From NCBI RefSeq assembly GCF_041435215.1, contig NZ_CP108394.1, positions 2,666,001 to 2,730,000 on the forward strand: a stretch of 64,000 nt of DNA, given 5' to 3'. The position numbers were made by a program, and so were the translations under genes. Below the pieces are notes generated by a model that was not told the origin of the DNA, did no database searches, and was given only the letters and a program-made list of their open reading frames with translations. Position 1 is the stretch's first letter; every line of letters starts with the position of its first letter. Shown in pieces: positions 17,639 through 26,337 of the stretch. This DNA comes from Streptomyces sp. NBC_01314 (GTDB lineage: Bacteria > Actinomycetota > Actinomycetes > Streptomycetales > Streptomycetaceae).

Positions 17639-17841
17639 TGTCGAACGCCGTTGCGGCAAGGGCTGATACGCAGGTGCCGGGCTGTCGGGCCGCGGTGACC
17701 GGCAGTGGATGTCGCCGCCCGGAGCACTGTCGGCACGAACGGCAGCGGTCGTCAGGATGCCCCTCCTGGACGTCCCTTCGGTCGAAGGGGCTGTCCTGCC
17801 AGGAGAGTCGTCCTGACGACCGCGGCCGTCGTCGGTGGCGT

Positions 17842-17862
17842 GGCCGCTCGCGGGGAGCGGCC
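17842..17862 (-). terminator. Stem-loop after the ABC transporter operon
   Basis: A perfect 8-bp stem (GGCCGCTC / GAGCGGCC) with a 5-nt loop lies 7 bp beyond the stop of the minus-strand ATPase gene. It has no clear U-tract, as is usual in Streptomyces. Confidence 0.6.
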
Positions 17863-17869
17863 GTCGGTG

Positions 17870-18844
17870 TTACGCGGCCCCGTCCTTCGAGGAGACCACG
17901 GATGCGCTCAGGTCTGCTTCCTCGGGGAGTTCGTCGACGTCGACGCCGCGTACCTGGGCGAGTTCGTGTTTGAGGGCGGCGAGTTCGGTGCCGCCGGCCA
18001 TGTGGTTGGTGAGTTCTTCGAGGCTGACCTGGTCGCGGGCGGCGGAGAGTTCGAGGGTGCCGAGGCGCAGGACGCTGAAGTGGTCTCCGACCATGTAGGC
18101 GTGGTGCGGGTTGTGGGTGATGAAGATGACGCCCAGGCCCTTGTCCCGGGCGGCGGCGATGTACTTCAGCACGACGCCGGACTGTTTGACGCCGAGGGCG
18201 GCGGTGGGCTCGTCGAGGATGAGGACGCGGGCGCCGAAGTAGACGGCGCGGGCGATGGCGACGCACTGGCGCTGGCCGCCGGAGAGGGTGCCGATGGGCT
18301 GGTCGAGATCGTCCAGGACGATGCCCATGTTCCGCAGTTCCTCGTCCGCGGTCTTCTTCATCTTCTCGATGTCGAGACGGCGGATCGGCCAGGGGCCCTT
18401 GGTCATCTCCGAGCCGAGGAAGAAGTTGCGCCACACCGGCATCAGGGGCACGGTCGCCAGGTCCTGGTAGACGGTGGCGATTCCGGCGTCCAGGGCTTCG
18501 CGCGGGGTGGAGAAGCGCACCGGCCTGCCGTCGATGACGAACTCGCCCTCGGTGTGCTGGTGCAGCCCGGAGATGATTTTGATGAGGGTGGACTTGCCGG
18601 CGCCGTTGTCGCCCAGCACGCAGGTGACCTTGCCGGGGTGGACGGTGAGGTTCACGCTGTGCAGGGCGCGGATGTTGCCGTACGCCTTGCCCGCGTCACG
18701 CAGTTCGACGATCGGCTTGTCCTGGCCGGGCACCGCCGCGTCCTGGACGACGGCTTGGCCGGCGCCCTGCTCGCCGTTGTCGGCGTCCTTGGCCAGGTCC
18801 TTCGCGGGCGTACCGTCGGCCGCTGAGCCGTTGGTGTTGGTCAT
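17870..18844 (-). CDS. Sugar (probably myo-inositol) ABC transporter ATP-binding subunit
   Basis: The ATG at 18844 follows GGAGGTG, 324 residues. It has one ABC domain: Walker [10 protein letters not shown] (78-86), Q-loop VYQDLA, signature LSGGQRQ (187-193), Walker B VLILDEP (207-213) and the H-loop in [10 protein letters not shown]. Ribose-type ATPases usually have two fused domains of about 500 residues; this single-domain form with an Asp/Glu-rich C-terminal tail matches a known actinomycete subtype. It lies 8 bp downstream of the permease gene and so forms an operon with it. The neighbouring iolC and iolD genes suggest inositol as the substrate; this is inference from context. Confidence 0.9.
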   Translation of the reverse strand: MTNTNGSAADGTPAKDLAKDADNGEQGAGQAVVQDAAVPGQDKPIVELRDAGKAYGNIRALHSVNLTVHPGKVTCVLGDNGAGKSTLIKIISGLHQHTEGEFVIDGRPVRFSTPREALDAGIATVYQDLATVPLMPVWRNFFLGSEMTKGPWPIRRLDIEKMKKTADEELRNMGIVLDDLDQPIGTLSGGQRQCVAIARAVYFGARVLILDEPTAALGVKQSGVVLKYIAAARDKGLGVIFITHNPHHAYMVGDHFSVLRLGTLELSAARDQVSLEELTNHMAGGTELAALKHELAQVRGVDVDELPEEADLSASVVSSKDGAA

Positions 18845-18852
18845 GGGGTGGT

Positions 18853-19929
18853 TCACCTCCGGGTCGCTTGGCTGCGGACCCACAAGTTGACGAGGGCGGC
18901 GATCAGGAGCATCACGCCGAGGAAGGCCTTGAACCAGTCGGGGTTCCAGTTGGCGTAGACGATGCCCTGGGAGACCATGCCGAAGATGAAGGCACCGATC
19001 ACCGGGCCCACGGCCGAGCCGTAGCCGCCGGTCAGCAGGCAGCCGCCGATCACCGCGGCGATGATGTACAGGAACTCGTTGCCGACGCCCTCGCCGGACT
19101 GGACCGTGTTGAACGAGAACAACAGGTGCATGCCCACGAACCAGGCGCCCGCGCCGACACCCATGAACAGGGCGATCTTCGTGAAGTTCACGGGCACGCC
19201 GACGGCCCGCGCACTGTCCTTGCTGCCGCCGACCGCGAAGATCCAGTTGCCGAACTTGGTGCGCAGCAGCAGCCAGGTGGCGATCGCCGCGAACGCCAGC
19301 CAGTAGAAGACCGTGACCTTGACATCGACGCCGCCGATGCCGACCTCGGAGGCGAAGACGCTCTTGGCCTGGTCGAAGCCGTCCATGTCGCTGATGGAGT
19401 CGGACGCGACATTGCCGGTGAAGATCTTCGTGACCGCCAGGTTCGAGCCCTGAAGGATCAGGAACGACCCGAGTGTGACGAGGAAGCTGGGCAGCCCGGT
19501 CTTGATCAGCAACCAGCCGTTGAACGCTCCCACCGCCAACGACACGATCAGCGCGACGAAGACACCGGTCCACACGTTCACCGTCAGCTGGAAGCTGATG
19601 ATCGCGGCGGTCAGCGCGGAGGTGGTGACCGCGACACCGGCGGACAGGTCGAACTCCCCGCCGATCATCAGCAGGGCCACCGGGATCGCCATGATGCCCA
19701 TGACGGAGGCCTGGTAGAGCACGGTCGCCAGCGAACTGGCCTCACGGAACGACGGGGCCACCGAGAAGAAGAAGACGTACACACCGATCGCGGCGATCAG
19801 CGCCCCGACCTCGGGGCGGGCCATCAACCGGCGCCCGAGCGAGCGCTGTACGGTGCGCCCGTCCTTCTGCGTGCCGGCCGGCGGAGCCGGCGGCGAGGAA
19901 CTCGCCGCCGGAGCCGTTGCTTGGGTCAT
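18853..19929 (-). CDS. Sugar ABC transporter permease (BPD_transp_2 family)
   Basis: The 358-residue protein has about 9-10 hydrophobic segments after a Pro/Ala-rich N-terminus. Family marks include [34 protein letters not shown], and [20 protein letters not shown], which are characteristic of RbsC/XylH-type permeases. It forms the membrane channel, presumably as a homodimer, with the ATPase encoded 8 bp downstream and the binding protein encoded 5 bp upstream. Tight spacing supports a single transcript from the divergent promoter at about 21.1 kb. Confidence 0.92.
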   Translation of the reverse strand: MTQATAPAASSSPPAPPAGTQKDGRTVQRSLGRRLMARPEVGALIAAIGVYVFFFSVAPSFREASSLATVLYQASVMGIMAIPVALLMIGGEFDLSAGVAVTTSALTAAIISFQLTVNVWTGVFVALIVSLAVGAFNGWLLIKTGLPSFLVTLGSFLILQGSNLAVTKIFTGNVASDSISDMDGFDQAKSVFASEVGIGGVDVKVTVFYWLAFAAIATWLLLRTKFGNWIFAVGGSKDSARAVGVPVNFTKIALFMGVGAGAWFVGMHLLFSFNTVQSGEGVGNEFLYIIAAVIGGCLLTGGYGSAVGPVIGAFIFGMVSQGIVYANWNPDWFKAFLGVMLLIAALVNLWVRSQATRR

Positions 19930-19934
19930 TCAGA

Positions 19935-20954
19935 TCACCGGGTGCCCTTCGCGGCGAACTTGGCGATCGTGTCGACGTTCTTCTTGTCGACGAACGCGGG
20001 GCCGGTCAGCACCGCTTCCTCGCCGCCGCCGCTGTAGTTGCCGTTGCTCTTGTAGAGCCACAGCGAGTCCACGGCCAAGTAGCCCTGCAGGTACGGCTGC
20101 TGATCCACCGCGAACTCGATGTCACCGCTCTTGATCGAGTCCGTCAGCTCCTTGTTCAGGTCGAAGGTGGCGACCTTCGCCTTGCTGCCCGCGTCCGCGA
20201 CCGACTGGACCGCGGTCAGGGCGTAGGGGGCACCGAGGGCGACCACGTAGTCGATGGCGGTGTCCTGCTTGAGCTTGGCGGTGATGGTCGACTTCACGGA
20301 CGGCATGTCGGTGCCCGTGACGTTGAGGATCTCGGTGTCGCCCTCGAAGGTCTTCTCCACGCCCGCGCAGCGCTGCTCCAGGCCGACGTTGCCCTGCTCC
20401 TGCACGACACAGACGGCCTTCTTGGCGCCGACGTCGTTCAGCCGCTTTCCGAACGCCTCGCCCGCCACGCCCTCGTCCTGCCCGAAGAACGACATCAGAC
20501 CGAGGCTCTGCCAGTCGCTCAGACCGGAGTTGAGGCCGACCACGGGGATACCCGCCTTCGTCGCCTTGGCCACGACGTCCTTCATCGCGTCGGGCTTGGC
20601 GAGGGTGATCGCGATGCCGTCGACCTTCTGGTCGATCGCGTTCTGCACCAGGTTGGCCTGGTTGCCGGCGTTCGGGTCCGCCGAGTAGATGAGCTCGATG
20701 TTGTCCTTGTCGGCCGCCGCCTGGGCGCCCTTGCGGACGATGTCCCAGAAGGTGTCGCCAGGGGCCTGGTGGGTGACCAGCGCGACCTTCATCCGGGGGG
20801 TGTCGGCCTTGCCCGCAGAGGCGTCCGCCGCGCTTTCCTCGGAATCCTTACCGCCGGAACCACTGGAGCAGCCGGCTATCAGCAGCGCGGAGGCCGCGGC
20901 CATGGCGAAAAAGGGGGCCACTCTGCGTGAGCGGGAGTGAAACGTGCGGTCCAT
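19935..20954 (-). CDS. Sugar ABC transporter substrate-binding lipoprotein
   Basis: This 339-residue protein begins with a lipoprotein signal: basic N-region, hydrophobic stretch and lipobox LLIAGC with Cys29. A Ser/Gly/Asp linker precedes a periplasmic-binding-protein type I (RbsB-like) domain: MKVALVTHQAPGDTFWDIVR, IELIYSADPNAGNQAN, VDGIAITLAKPDA and IDYVVALGAPYALTAVQS. It captures a sugar or cyclitol outside the membrane and delivers it to the permease. It is the first gene of the operon and diverges from iolC across a symmetrical promoter region. Inositol is the most likely ligand given the catabolic genes opposite; ribose or another sugar is not excluded. Confidence 0.92.
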   Translation of the reverse strand: MDRTFHSRSRRVAPFFAMAAASALLIAGCSSGSGGKDSEESAADASAGKADTPRMKVALVTHQAPGDTFWDIVRKGAQAAADKDNIELIYSADPNAGNQANLVQNAIDQKVDGIAITLAKPDAMKDVVAKATKAGIPVVGLNSGLSDWQSLGLMSFFGQDEGVAGEAFGKRLNDVGAKKAVCVVQEQGNVGLEQRCAGVEKTFEGDTEILNVTGTDMPSVKSTITAKLKQDTAIDYVVALGAPYALTAVQSVADAGSKAKVATFDLNKELTDSIKSGDIEFAVDQQPYLQGYLAVDSLWLYKSNGNYSGGGEEAVLTGPAFVDKKNVDTIAKFAAKGTR

Positions 20955-21106
20955 CTTTCCTGCACCTCACTGTGCGACAGGGGGAAAGGGAACGGGACAG
21001 CGTCGGGCGGAGTGCCCGCGCGAGCCCGGACTTTCGAAGTCCGGATCATTCTGCCGGTTGGCCGACTGCGCTGTTTCGTTGGGACGGGATACAACCCCTG
21101 GCAGAT

Positions 21107-21180
21107 CCCCCTGTCAAGACTTTGTTAAGACATTATTTCACGAGCAGGTCAGGATGTCAGTACAAAGTCTTGACAGGGGG
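21107..21180. promoter_or_regulatory. Divergent inositol promoter region with 19-bp inverted repeat
   Basis: Perfect 19-bp arms at 21107-21125 and 21162-21180 are separated by 36 bp of A/T-richer DNA. Each arm contains TTGACA pointing outwards. To the right, TTGACA (21170-21175) is followed after 18 bp by TACACC (21194-21199) and leads to iolC. To the left, TTGACA (complement of 21112-21117) leads after about 17 bp to TTGTAT towards the transporter operon. Because the -35 boxes lie inside the symmetric arms, a bound repressor would silence both directions together. Confidence 0.7.
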
Positions 21181-21286
21181 TCGCTTCGGGTCCTACACCT
21201 GGGATACATCCGGACCCGAGTGCTCGCATCCCCGCGCGCCTCGTACCTCCGGAGGCCCGCATCCCCCCACCCGAGGAGCGACGCGC

Positions 21287-22243
21287 ATGCCCGAGTCCGC
21301 CGAATCCTTCGATCTGATCACGATGGGCCGTATCGGAATCGATCTCTATCCGTTGCAGACCGGCGTCCCGCTCGCACGCGTCGAGTCCTTCGGAAAGTTC
21401 CTCGGCGGATCGGCCGCCAACGTCGCGGTGGCCGCCGCGCGGCTGGGCGACACCACCGCCGTGATCACCCGGACCGGCGACGACCCCTTCGGCACGTTTC
21501 TGCACGAGGCGCTGAAGGAGTTCGGTGTCGACGACCGCTTCGTCACTCCCGTGGCGGAGTACCCGACCCCGGTCACGTTCTGCGAGATCTTCCCCCCGGA
21601 CGACTTCCCGCTGTACTTCTACCGCCGCCCCAAGGCCCCCGACCTGGAGATCCGCACGGACGAGCTGGACTGCTTCGCCATCCGTGCGGCCCGTATCTTC
21701 TGGATCACCGGCACCGGTCTGAGCGAGGAACCCAGCCGCTCGGCCACGCTCGCCGCGCTCAAGGCCCGCGGCAGGTCCGGCATCACGGTCTTCGACCTCG
21801 ACTGGCGCCCGATGTTCTGGACGGACCCCGAGGCGGCGCGACCGTACTACGCCGAGGCCCTGCGGCACGCCACCGTGGCCGTGGGCAACCTCGACGAGTG
21901 CGAGATCGCCACGGGGGTCCGCGAGCCGCGGGCGTGCGCGGAGGCACTGCTGGAGGCGGGCGTCGAGCTGGCCGTCGTCAAGCAGGGGCCCAAGGGGGTC
22001 CTCGCCGTCCACCGCGACGGCACGGTGGCCGAGGTACCGCCGGTACCGGTGGAGGTGGTCAACGGGCTCGGCGCGGGCGACGCGTTCGGCGGCTCCCTCT
22101 GCCACGGGCTGCTGCGCGGCTGGGACCTGGAGCGGATCATGCGCCACGCCAATGCCGCGGGCGCGATCGTCGCGTCCCGACTCGCCTGCTCCTCGGCGAT
22201 GCCGACGGAGGACGAGGTCGAGGAGCTGTTGACGGGTGGGTGA
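21287..22243 (+). CDS. iolC: 5-dehydro-2-deoxygluconokinase (IolC), PfkB family
   Basis: The ATG at 21287 is preceded by GAGGAG at 8 bp; 318 residues. PfkB/ribokinase family marks: FLGGSAANVAVAAARLG near residue 40, and the catalytic NGLGAGDAFGG near the C-terminus with the GAGD anion hole and base Asp. DLITMGRIGIDLYP at the start is typical of IolC. The enzyme phosphorylates 2-deoxy-5-keto-D-gluconate in the cytosol, step 5 of myo-inositol catabolism. It is the first gene of the rightward inositol arm and is followed, after a palindromic repeat, by the aldolase-like gene and iolD. The assignment rests on the family pattern and on iolD two genes on. Confidence 0.88.
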   Translation: MPESAESFDLITMGRIGIDLYPLQTGVPLARVESFGKFLGGSAANVAVAAARLGDTTAVITRTGDDPFGTFLHEALKEFGVDDRFVTPVAEYPTPVTFCEIFPPDDFPLYFYRRPKAPDLEIRTDELDCFAIRAARIFWITGTGLSEEPSRSATLAALKARGRSGITVFDLDWRPMFWTDPEAARPYYAEALRHATVAVGNLDECEIATGVREPRACAEALLEAGVELAVVKQGPKGVLAVHRDGTVAEVPPVPVEVVNGLGAGDAFGGSLCHGLLRGWDLERIMRHANAAGAIVASRLACSSAMPTEDEVEELLTGG

Positions 22244-22273
22244 CCATGCGGTTCGCCTTCGGCCGCGGGTGAG

Positions 22274-22501
22274 TGGGGGCTGGTCGCGCAGTTCCCCGCG
22301 CCCCTGAACGGTCAGGCCATGCGGCCCTGGACATTCAGGCCCCACGGGCTTGCACGATCAGGCCCCGCGCGCTTGAACGACGACGGACCTGGGGGCCGAA
22401 AAGCACGGGGCGCAGCCCCTGCTTTTCAGGGGCGCGGGGAACTGCGCGACCAGCCCCCACCGAACCCGCACCCGACAACGAACCGAACCCCCGAGCTCTC
22501 A
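22274..22501. repeat. Long palindromic intergenic element with 34-bp perfect arms
   Basis: Arms at 22274-22307 and 22426-22459 are perfect reverse complements of 34 bp, with core GCGCAGTTCCCCGCGCCCCT. An inner hairpin at 22399-22426 (AAAAGCA / TGCTTTT around GGGGC / GCCCC) is nested inside. The right flank to 22501 carries the CGAACCGAACCCCCGAGCTC tail also found at 35.5 kb. It lies between iolC and the next gene on the same strand, so it may attenuate or stabilise the transcript. Confidence 0.85.
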
Positions 22502-22548
22502 GCCGCCCCAGGGGGCAAAGGGGCGCCGCCCCTGGAACGGAGCCCCAC

Positions 22549-23427
22549 TTGACCATCCGCATCCCCGACCTCACACGCATCCGCGCCCAGCACCCCGAGG
22601 CCATCGCCGAAGCGGCAGCGCACCGCACCCGCCGCCCCCTGATCGGCGACACCGGCCGCCTGATGATCGTCGCCGCCGACCACCCCGCCCGCGGATCGCT
22701 CGCCGTCGGCGACCGCCCGCTCGCCATGGCCGACCGTGCCGACCTCCTCGAACGGCTCTGCGTGGCGCTGGGCCGCCCCGGTGTCGACGGCGTGCTCGGC
22801 ACCGCCGACATCCTGGAGGACCTGCTGCTCCTGGGAGTCCTGGAGAGCAAGGTCGTCATGGGCTCCCTGAACCGCGGAGGACTCGCCGGCGCCTCCTTCG
22901 AGATGGACGACCGCTTCACCGGCCACCGCCCGCAGGACATCGAACGGCTCCGCTTCGACGCGGGCAAACTGCTGCTGCGCGTCGACCACGACGACCCCGG
23001 CTCCCTGCGGACGCTGTACTCCACGGCCAGGGCGGTCGACGACATGGCGGCACGCCGGCTTCCGCTGTTCGTCGAGCCGTTCGTCTCCCGCCGGGTGGAC
23101 GGAAAGGTCCGCAACGACCTGAGCGCCGAGGCCGTCACCCGTTCCATCGCCATCGCGGCCGGGCTCGGCGGCACGTCCGCCTACACCTGGCTCAAGCTGC
23201 CCGTCACCGAGGACCCCGACGCCATGGCCGAGGTCCTGGAGACCTCCACCCTGCCGACCGTGCTGCTCGGCGGCGAAGTGGGCAAGGATCAGGAGGGCGC
23301 CTACGAGAAGTGGCGCAAGGCCCTGCGTCTGCCCACCGTCCAGGGCCTGGTCGTCGGCCGCTCGCTGCTCTACCCCGCCGATGGCAGCGTGGAGACCGCG
23401 GTCGACACCGCGGTCGGGCTGCTCTGA
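22549..23427 (+). CDS. Cgl0158-like (beta/alpha)8 aldolase-type protein of the inositol operon
   Basis: The best start is TTG at 22549 with ACGGAG about 7 bp upstream, giving 292 residues. The sequence shows a class I aldolase-like (DeoC/LacD-related) barrel: LMIVAADHPARGSLAVGDR with the Asp-His-Pro motif, LLRVDHDDPGS, FVEPFVSR, TWLKLPVT with a candidate Schiff-base Lys, and VLLGGEVG. Actinobacterial inositol clusters carry this protein next to iolC, where I know it as the Cgl0158 family. It may cleave 2-deoxy-5-keto-gluconate 6-phosphate, the product of IolC, to malonic semialdehyde and dihydroxyacetone phosphate; that reaction is inferred from position. Same-strand neighbours support one operon. 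Confidence 0.82.
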   Translation: MTIRIPDLTRIRAQHPEAIAEAAAHRTRRPLIGDTGRLMIVAADHPARGSLAVGDRPLAMADRADLLERLCVALGRPGVDGVLGTADILEDLLLLGVLESKVVMGSLNRGGLAGASFEMDDRFTGHRPQDIERLRFDAGKLLLRVDHDDPGSLRTLYSTARAVDDMAARRLPLFVEPFVSRRVDGKVRNDLSAEAVTRSIAIAAGLGGTSAYTWLKLPVTEDPDAMAEVLETSTLPTVLLGGEVGKDQEGAYEKWRKALRLPTVQGLVVGRSLLYPADGSVETAVDTAVGLL

Positions 23428-23564
23428 AGCCCCGGACCGCCCGAAGCCACCGCGACACGAATCCGCCGCTCACCCGATGCCCGGCCCACGAAAACCGGCC
23501 CACGGAATCCGCCCCGCACAAGCCCCGCCGCCACCACACAACCCTTCGCCCCTGTGAGGTCCCG

Positions 23565-25439
23565 ATGTCCCAGCCCACCCGCCGTCTGACCGTCGCCCAG
23601 GCGCTGGTGCGGTTCCTGTCCGCGCAGTACACCGAGCGCGACGGTGTGCGCCACCGGCTGATCGCCGGGACCTGGGGCATCTTCGGCCACGGCAATGTCG
23701 CGGGGCTGGGCCAGGCCCTCCTGGAGGCCGGCGAGGAGACGATGCCGTTCCACCAGGGCCGCAACGAGCAGTCCATGGTGCACGCCGCCGTCGGCTACGC
23801 CCGCCAGCTGAACCGGCTCTCCGCGCAGGCGGTCACCACCTCCATCGGCCCCGGCGCCACCAACCTGGTCACCGGTGCCGCCCTGGCCACCATCAACCGC
23901 CTGCCGGTACTCCTCCTCCCCGGCGACTACTTCGCGACCCGCACCGCCGACCCACTGCTCCAGCAGTTGGAGCACCCCACCGAGGCCGATGTCTCGGTCA
24001 ACGACACCCTGCGTCCGGTCTCCCGCTACTTCGACCGTGTCACCCGCCCCGAGGCCCTCATCCCGGCCGCCCTGAACGCGATGCGGGTCCTCGCCGACCC
24101 GGCCGACACCGGCGCCGTCACCCTCGCCCTGCCGCAGGACGTCCAGGCGGAGGCGTACGACTGGCCGGAGGAGTTCTTCGCCGAGCGCGTGTGGCGCGTA
24201 CGGCGTCCCGTGCCCGACCCGGTGGAGCTGGCGGAGGCGGTCCGGGCGATCCGCGCCGCCCGGCGTCCGCTCATCGTCGCGGGCGGCGGCATCCACCACA
24301 GCGAGGCCGAGGAGGCTCTGAAGGCGCTGGTCGACGCCACGGGCATCCCGGTCGCGTCCACCCAGGCCGGCAAGGGGTCCCTGCGGTTCGACCATCCGGG
24401 CGACCTCGGCGGCATCGGCCACACCGGCACGGCGGTCTGCGACGACCTCGCCCGCACCGCCGACCTGATCGTCGGCGTCGGCACCCGCTACACGGACTTC
24501 ACCACCGCCTCGAACACCCTCTTCCAGACCCCGGACGTCCGTTTCGTCAACCTCAACATCGCCGCCTTCGACGCCCACAAGCTGGCCGCCCGAACGGTGG
24601 TCTGCGACGCGCGGGCCGGGCTCACGGCGCTCACCGAGGCGCTGGAGGGCCACCGGGTGAGCGAGGCGTACGAAGCCGAGTACCGGGCCGGCAAGGAGCG
24701 GTGGGAACAGATCGTCGAGGCCGCCTACACCGCCGCCGACGAACACGCCGCACCCACCCAGACCCAGGTGCTCGGCGCCCTGGACTCGGTCGTCGGCGAC
24801 GAGGACGTCGTCATCAACGCGGCCGGCTCGCTCCCCGGCGACCTGCACAAACTGTGGCGGGCCCGCAGCCCCCGCCAGTACCACCTGGAGTACGGCTACT
24901 CCTGCATGGGCTACGAGATCCCCGCCGGGATCGGTGTCCAGCAGGCGGCGCCCGGCACGGCCGTCTGGTCGCTGGTCGGGGACGGCACGTATCTGATGAT
25001 GCCCACGGAGATCGTGACGGCCGTCCAGGAGGGCCTGCCGGTCAACCTGGTCCTCATCCAGAACCACGGATACGCCTCCATCGGCGGCCTCTCCGAGTCG
25101 GTGGGCGGCGAGCGCTTCGGCACCGCCTACCGCTACCGCGCCGCCGACGGCACCTTCTCCGGCGCCCCGCTCCCGGTGGACCTGGCGGCCAACGCGGCCA
25201 GTCTCGGCATGGATGTCATCCGCGCCAAGACGGTGAAGGAACTGCGCGACGCGCTCGCGACAGCCCGCGCCTCGGACCGGCCCACCTGCGTGTACGTCGA
25301 GACCGACCCGGCGCCCACCGCTCCCCCGGCCGAGGCCTGGTGGGACGTCCCGGTCGCGGAGACCGCCTCCCGCCCGGCGGCGGTCGACGCGCGCACGACG
25401 TACGACCGCGAGGTGGCCAACCGGCGCCGCCACCTCTGA
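23565..25439 (+). CDS. iolD: 3D-(3,5/4)-trihydroxycyclohexane-1,2-dione hydrolase (IolD)
   Basis: The ATG at 23565 follows GAGGT; 624 residues, the usual length of IolD. It is a thiamine-diphosphate enzyme of the acetolactate-synthase superfamily: N-terminal ThDP-pyrimidine domain with FHQGRNEQSMVHAAVGYAR containing the catalytic Glu, central domain, and C-terminal cofactor motif GDGTYLMMPTEIV to LVLIQNHGY. The N-terminal TWGIFGHGNVAGLGQAL is diagnostic of IolD. The enzyme opens the cyclitol ring in the cytosol during myo-inositol degradation. The rest of the pathway (iolB, iolE, iolG and the semialdehyde dehydrogenase) is not in this window. A terminator hairpin follows at 25457. Confidence 0.93.
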   Translation: MSQPTRRLTVAQALVRFLSAQYTERDGVRHRLIAGTWGIFGHGNVAGLGQALLEAGEETMPFHQGRNEQSMVHAAVGYARQLNRLSAQAVTTSIGPGATNLVTGAALATINRLPVLLLPGDYFATRTADPLLQQLEHPTEADVSVNDTLRPVSRYFDRVTRPEALIPAALNAMRVLADPADTGAVTLALPQDVQAEAYDWPEEFFAERVWRVRRPVPDPVELAEAVRAIRAARRPLIVAGGGIHHSEAEEALKALVDATGIPVASTQAGKGSLRFDHPGDLGGIGHTGTAVCDDLARTADLIVGVGTRYTDFTTASNTLFQTPDVRFVNLNIAAFDAHKLAARTVVCDARAGLTALTEALEGHRVSEAYEAEYRAGKERWEQIVEAAYTAADEHAAPTQTQVLGALDSVVGDEDVVINAAGSLPGDLHKLWRARSPRQYHLEYGYSCMGYEIPAGIGVQQAAPGTAVWSLVGDGTYLMMPTEIVTAVQEGLPVNLVLIQNHGYASIGGLSESVGGERFGTAYRYRAADGTFSGAPLPVDLAANAASLGMDVIRAKTVKELRDALATARASDRPTCVYVETDPAPTAPPAEAWWDVPVAETASRPAAVDARTTYDREVANRRRHL

Positions 25440-25456
25440 CAGGTCGGAGTGAGTCG

Positions 25457-25483
25457 CCGAGGGGCCTCTCCGGTGCCCCTCGG
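25457..25483 (+). terminator. Stem-loop after iolD
   Basis: CCGAGGGGC (25457-25465) pairs with GCCCCTCGG (25475-25483) across a 9-nt loop, 18 bp beyond the iolD stop. Confidence 0.6.
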
Positions 25484-25526
25484 TGGCCTCTCCCGGCCAA
25501 TCTCCGGACCATGTAAGGACAATGCG

Positions 25527-25546
25527 ATGACAGGGGTTCCTGTCAT
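25527..25546. promoter_or_regulatory. Palindromic operator upstream of the GntR gene
   Basis: ATGACAGG and CCTGTCAT are perfect 8-bp arms around GGTT. The dyad lies 20 bp upstream of the GntR ATG (25567). Its half-site TGACAGG also occurs in both arms of the divergent inositol promoter at 21.1 kb, which suggests GntR autoregulation and control of the inositol genes. Confidence 0.6.
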
Positions 25547-25566
25547 GCGGACGGACGGCTACTCTC

Positions 25567-26337
25567 ATGGGCGTGACCAGCGCGACTACGGGGAGTACAG
25601 GGAGTCTCGGCCTCAGCGTCGACCGGAGCAGCCCGGTGCCGCTGTACTACCAGCTGGCCCGGCAGCTGGAGTCGGCGATCGAGCACGGCGCCCTCGGCCC
25701 GGGCAGCCTGCTGGGCAACGAGATCGAGCTCGCGGGCCGGCTCGGCCTGTCCCGGCCGACGGTCCGGCAGGCCATCCAGTCGCTCGTCGACAAGGGCCTG
25801 CTCGTACGCCGCCGGGGCGTCGGCACGCAGGTGGTGCACAGTCAGGTCAAACGGCCGCTGGAGCTGAGCAGCCTGTACGACGACCTGGAGGCGGCCGGTC
25901 AGCAGCCCACGACCAAGGTGCTGCTGAGCGAGATCCGGCAGGCCTCCGCCGAGGTCGCGGCCGCCCTGGGCATCGCCGAGGGCGCCGAGGTACACCTCTT
26001 CGAGCGGCTGCGCCTCACCCACGGCCAACCGGTGGCGTTCCTGTCCAACTTCGTGCCGGCCGGGCTGCTGGTCCTCGACACCGAGCACCTGGAGTCGACG
26101 GGCCTGTACCGGATGATGCGCAACGCCGGCATCACCCTGCACAGCGCGCACCAGAGCGTCGGCGCCCGCATCGCCACCCCCGACGAGGCCGAGTGCCTCG
26201 GCGAACCGGAAGGCGCCGCACTCCTCACCATGCAGCGCACGGCGTACGACGACACCGGGCGCGCGGTCGAGTACGGCACCCACATCTACCGGGCCTCGCG
26301 CTACTCCTTCGACTTCCAGCTCCTCGTCCGCAACTGA
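25567..26337 (+). CDS. GntR/HutC-family regulator with UTRA ligand domain
   Basis: 256 residues. The N-terminal winged helix (about 20-85) is the GntR type: PLYYQLARQLESAIEHGALG, then LSRPTVRQAIQSLVDKGLLV and RRGVGTQVVH. The C-terminal half is a UTRA domain, with HLFERLRLTHGQPVAFLSN and GAALLTMQRTAYDDTG. HutC-type regulators bind sugars, phosphosugars or amino acids and repress nearby catabolic genes. The palindrome immediately upstream and its shared half-sites with the inositol promoter suggest this is the inositol regulator of the region. The ligand is not known. Start at 25567 is chosen because it gives the usual N-terminus; the ribosome-binding site is weak. Confidence 0.88.
   Translation: MGVTSATTGSTGSLGLSVDRSSPVPLYYQLARQLESAIEHGALGPGSLLGNEIELAGRLGLSRPTVRQAIQSLVDKGLLVRRRGVGTQVVHSQVKRPLELSSLYDDLEAAGQQPTTKVLLSEIRQASAEVAAALGIAEGAEVHLFERLRLTHGQPVAFLSNFVPAGLLVLDTEHLESTGLYRMMRNAGITLHSAHQSVGARIATPDEAECLGEPEGAALLTMQRTAYDDTGRAVEYGTHIYRASRYSFDFQLLVRN

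Noticed and set aside
17465..17659. Alternative small frames overlapping fxsA
   Set aside because: Only the frame starting at 17532 has a good ribosome-binding site and ends in the FxSxx motif.
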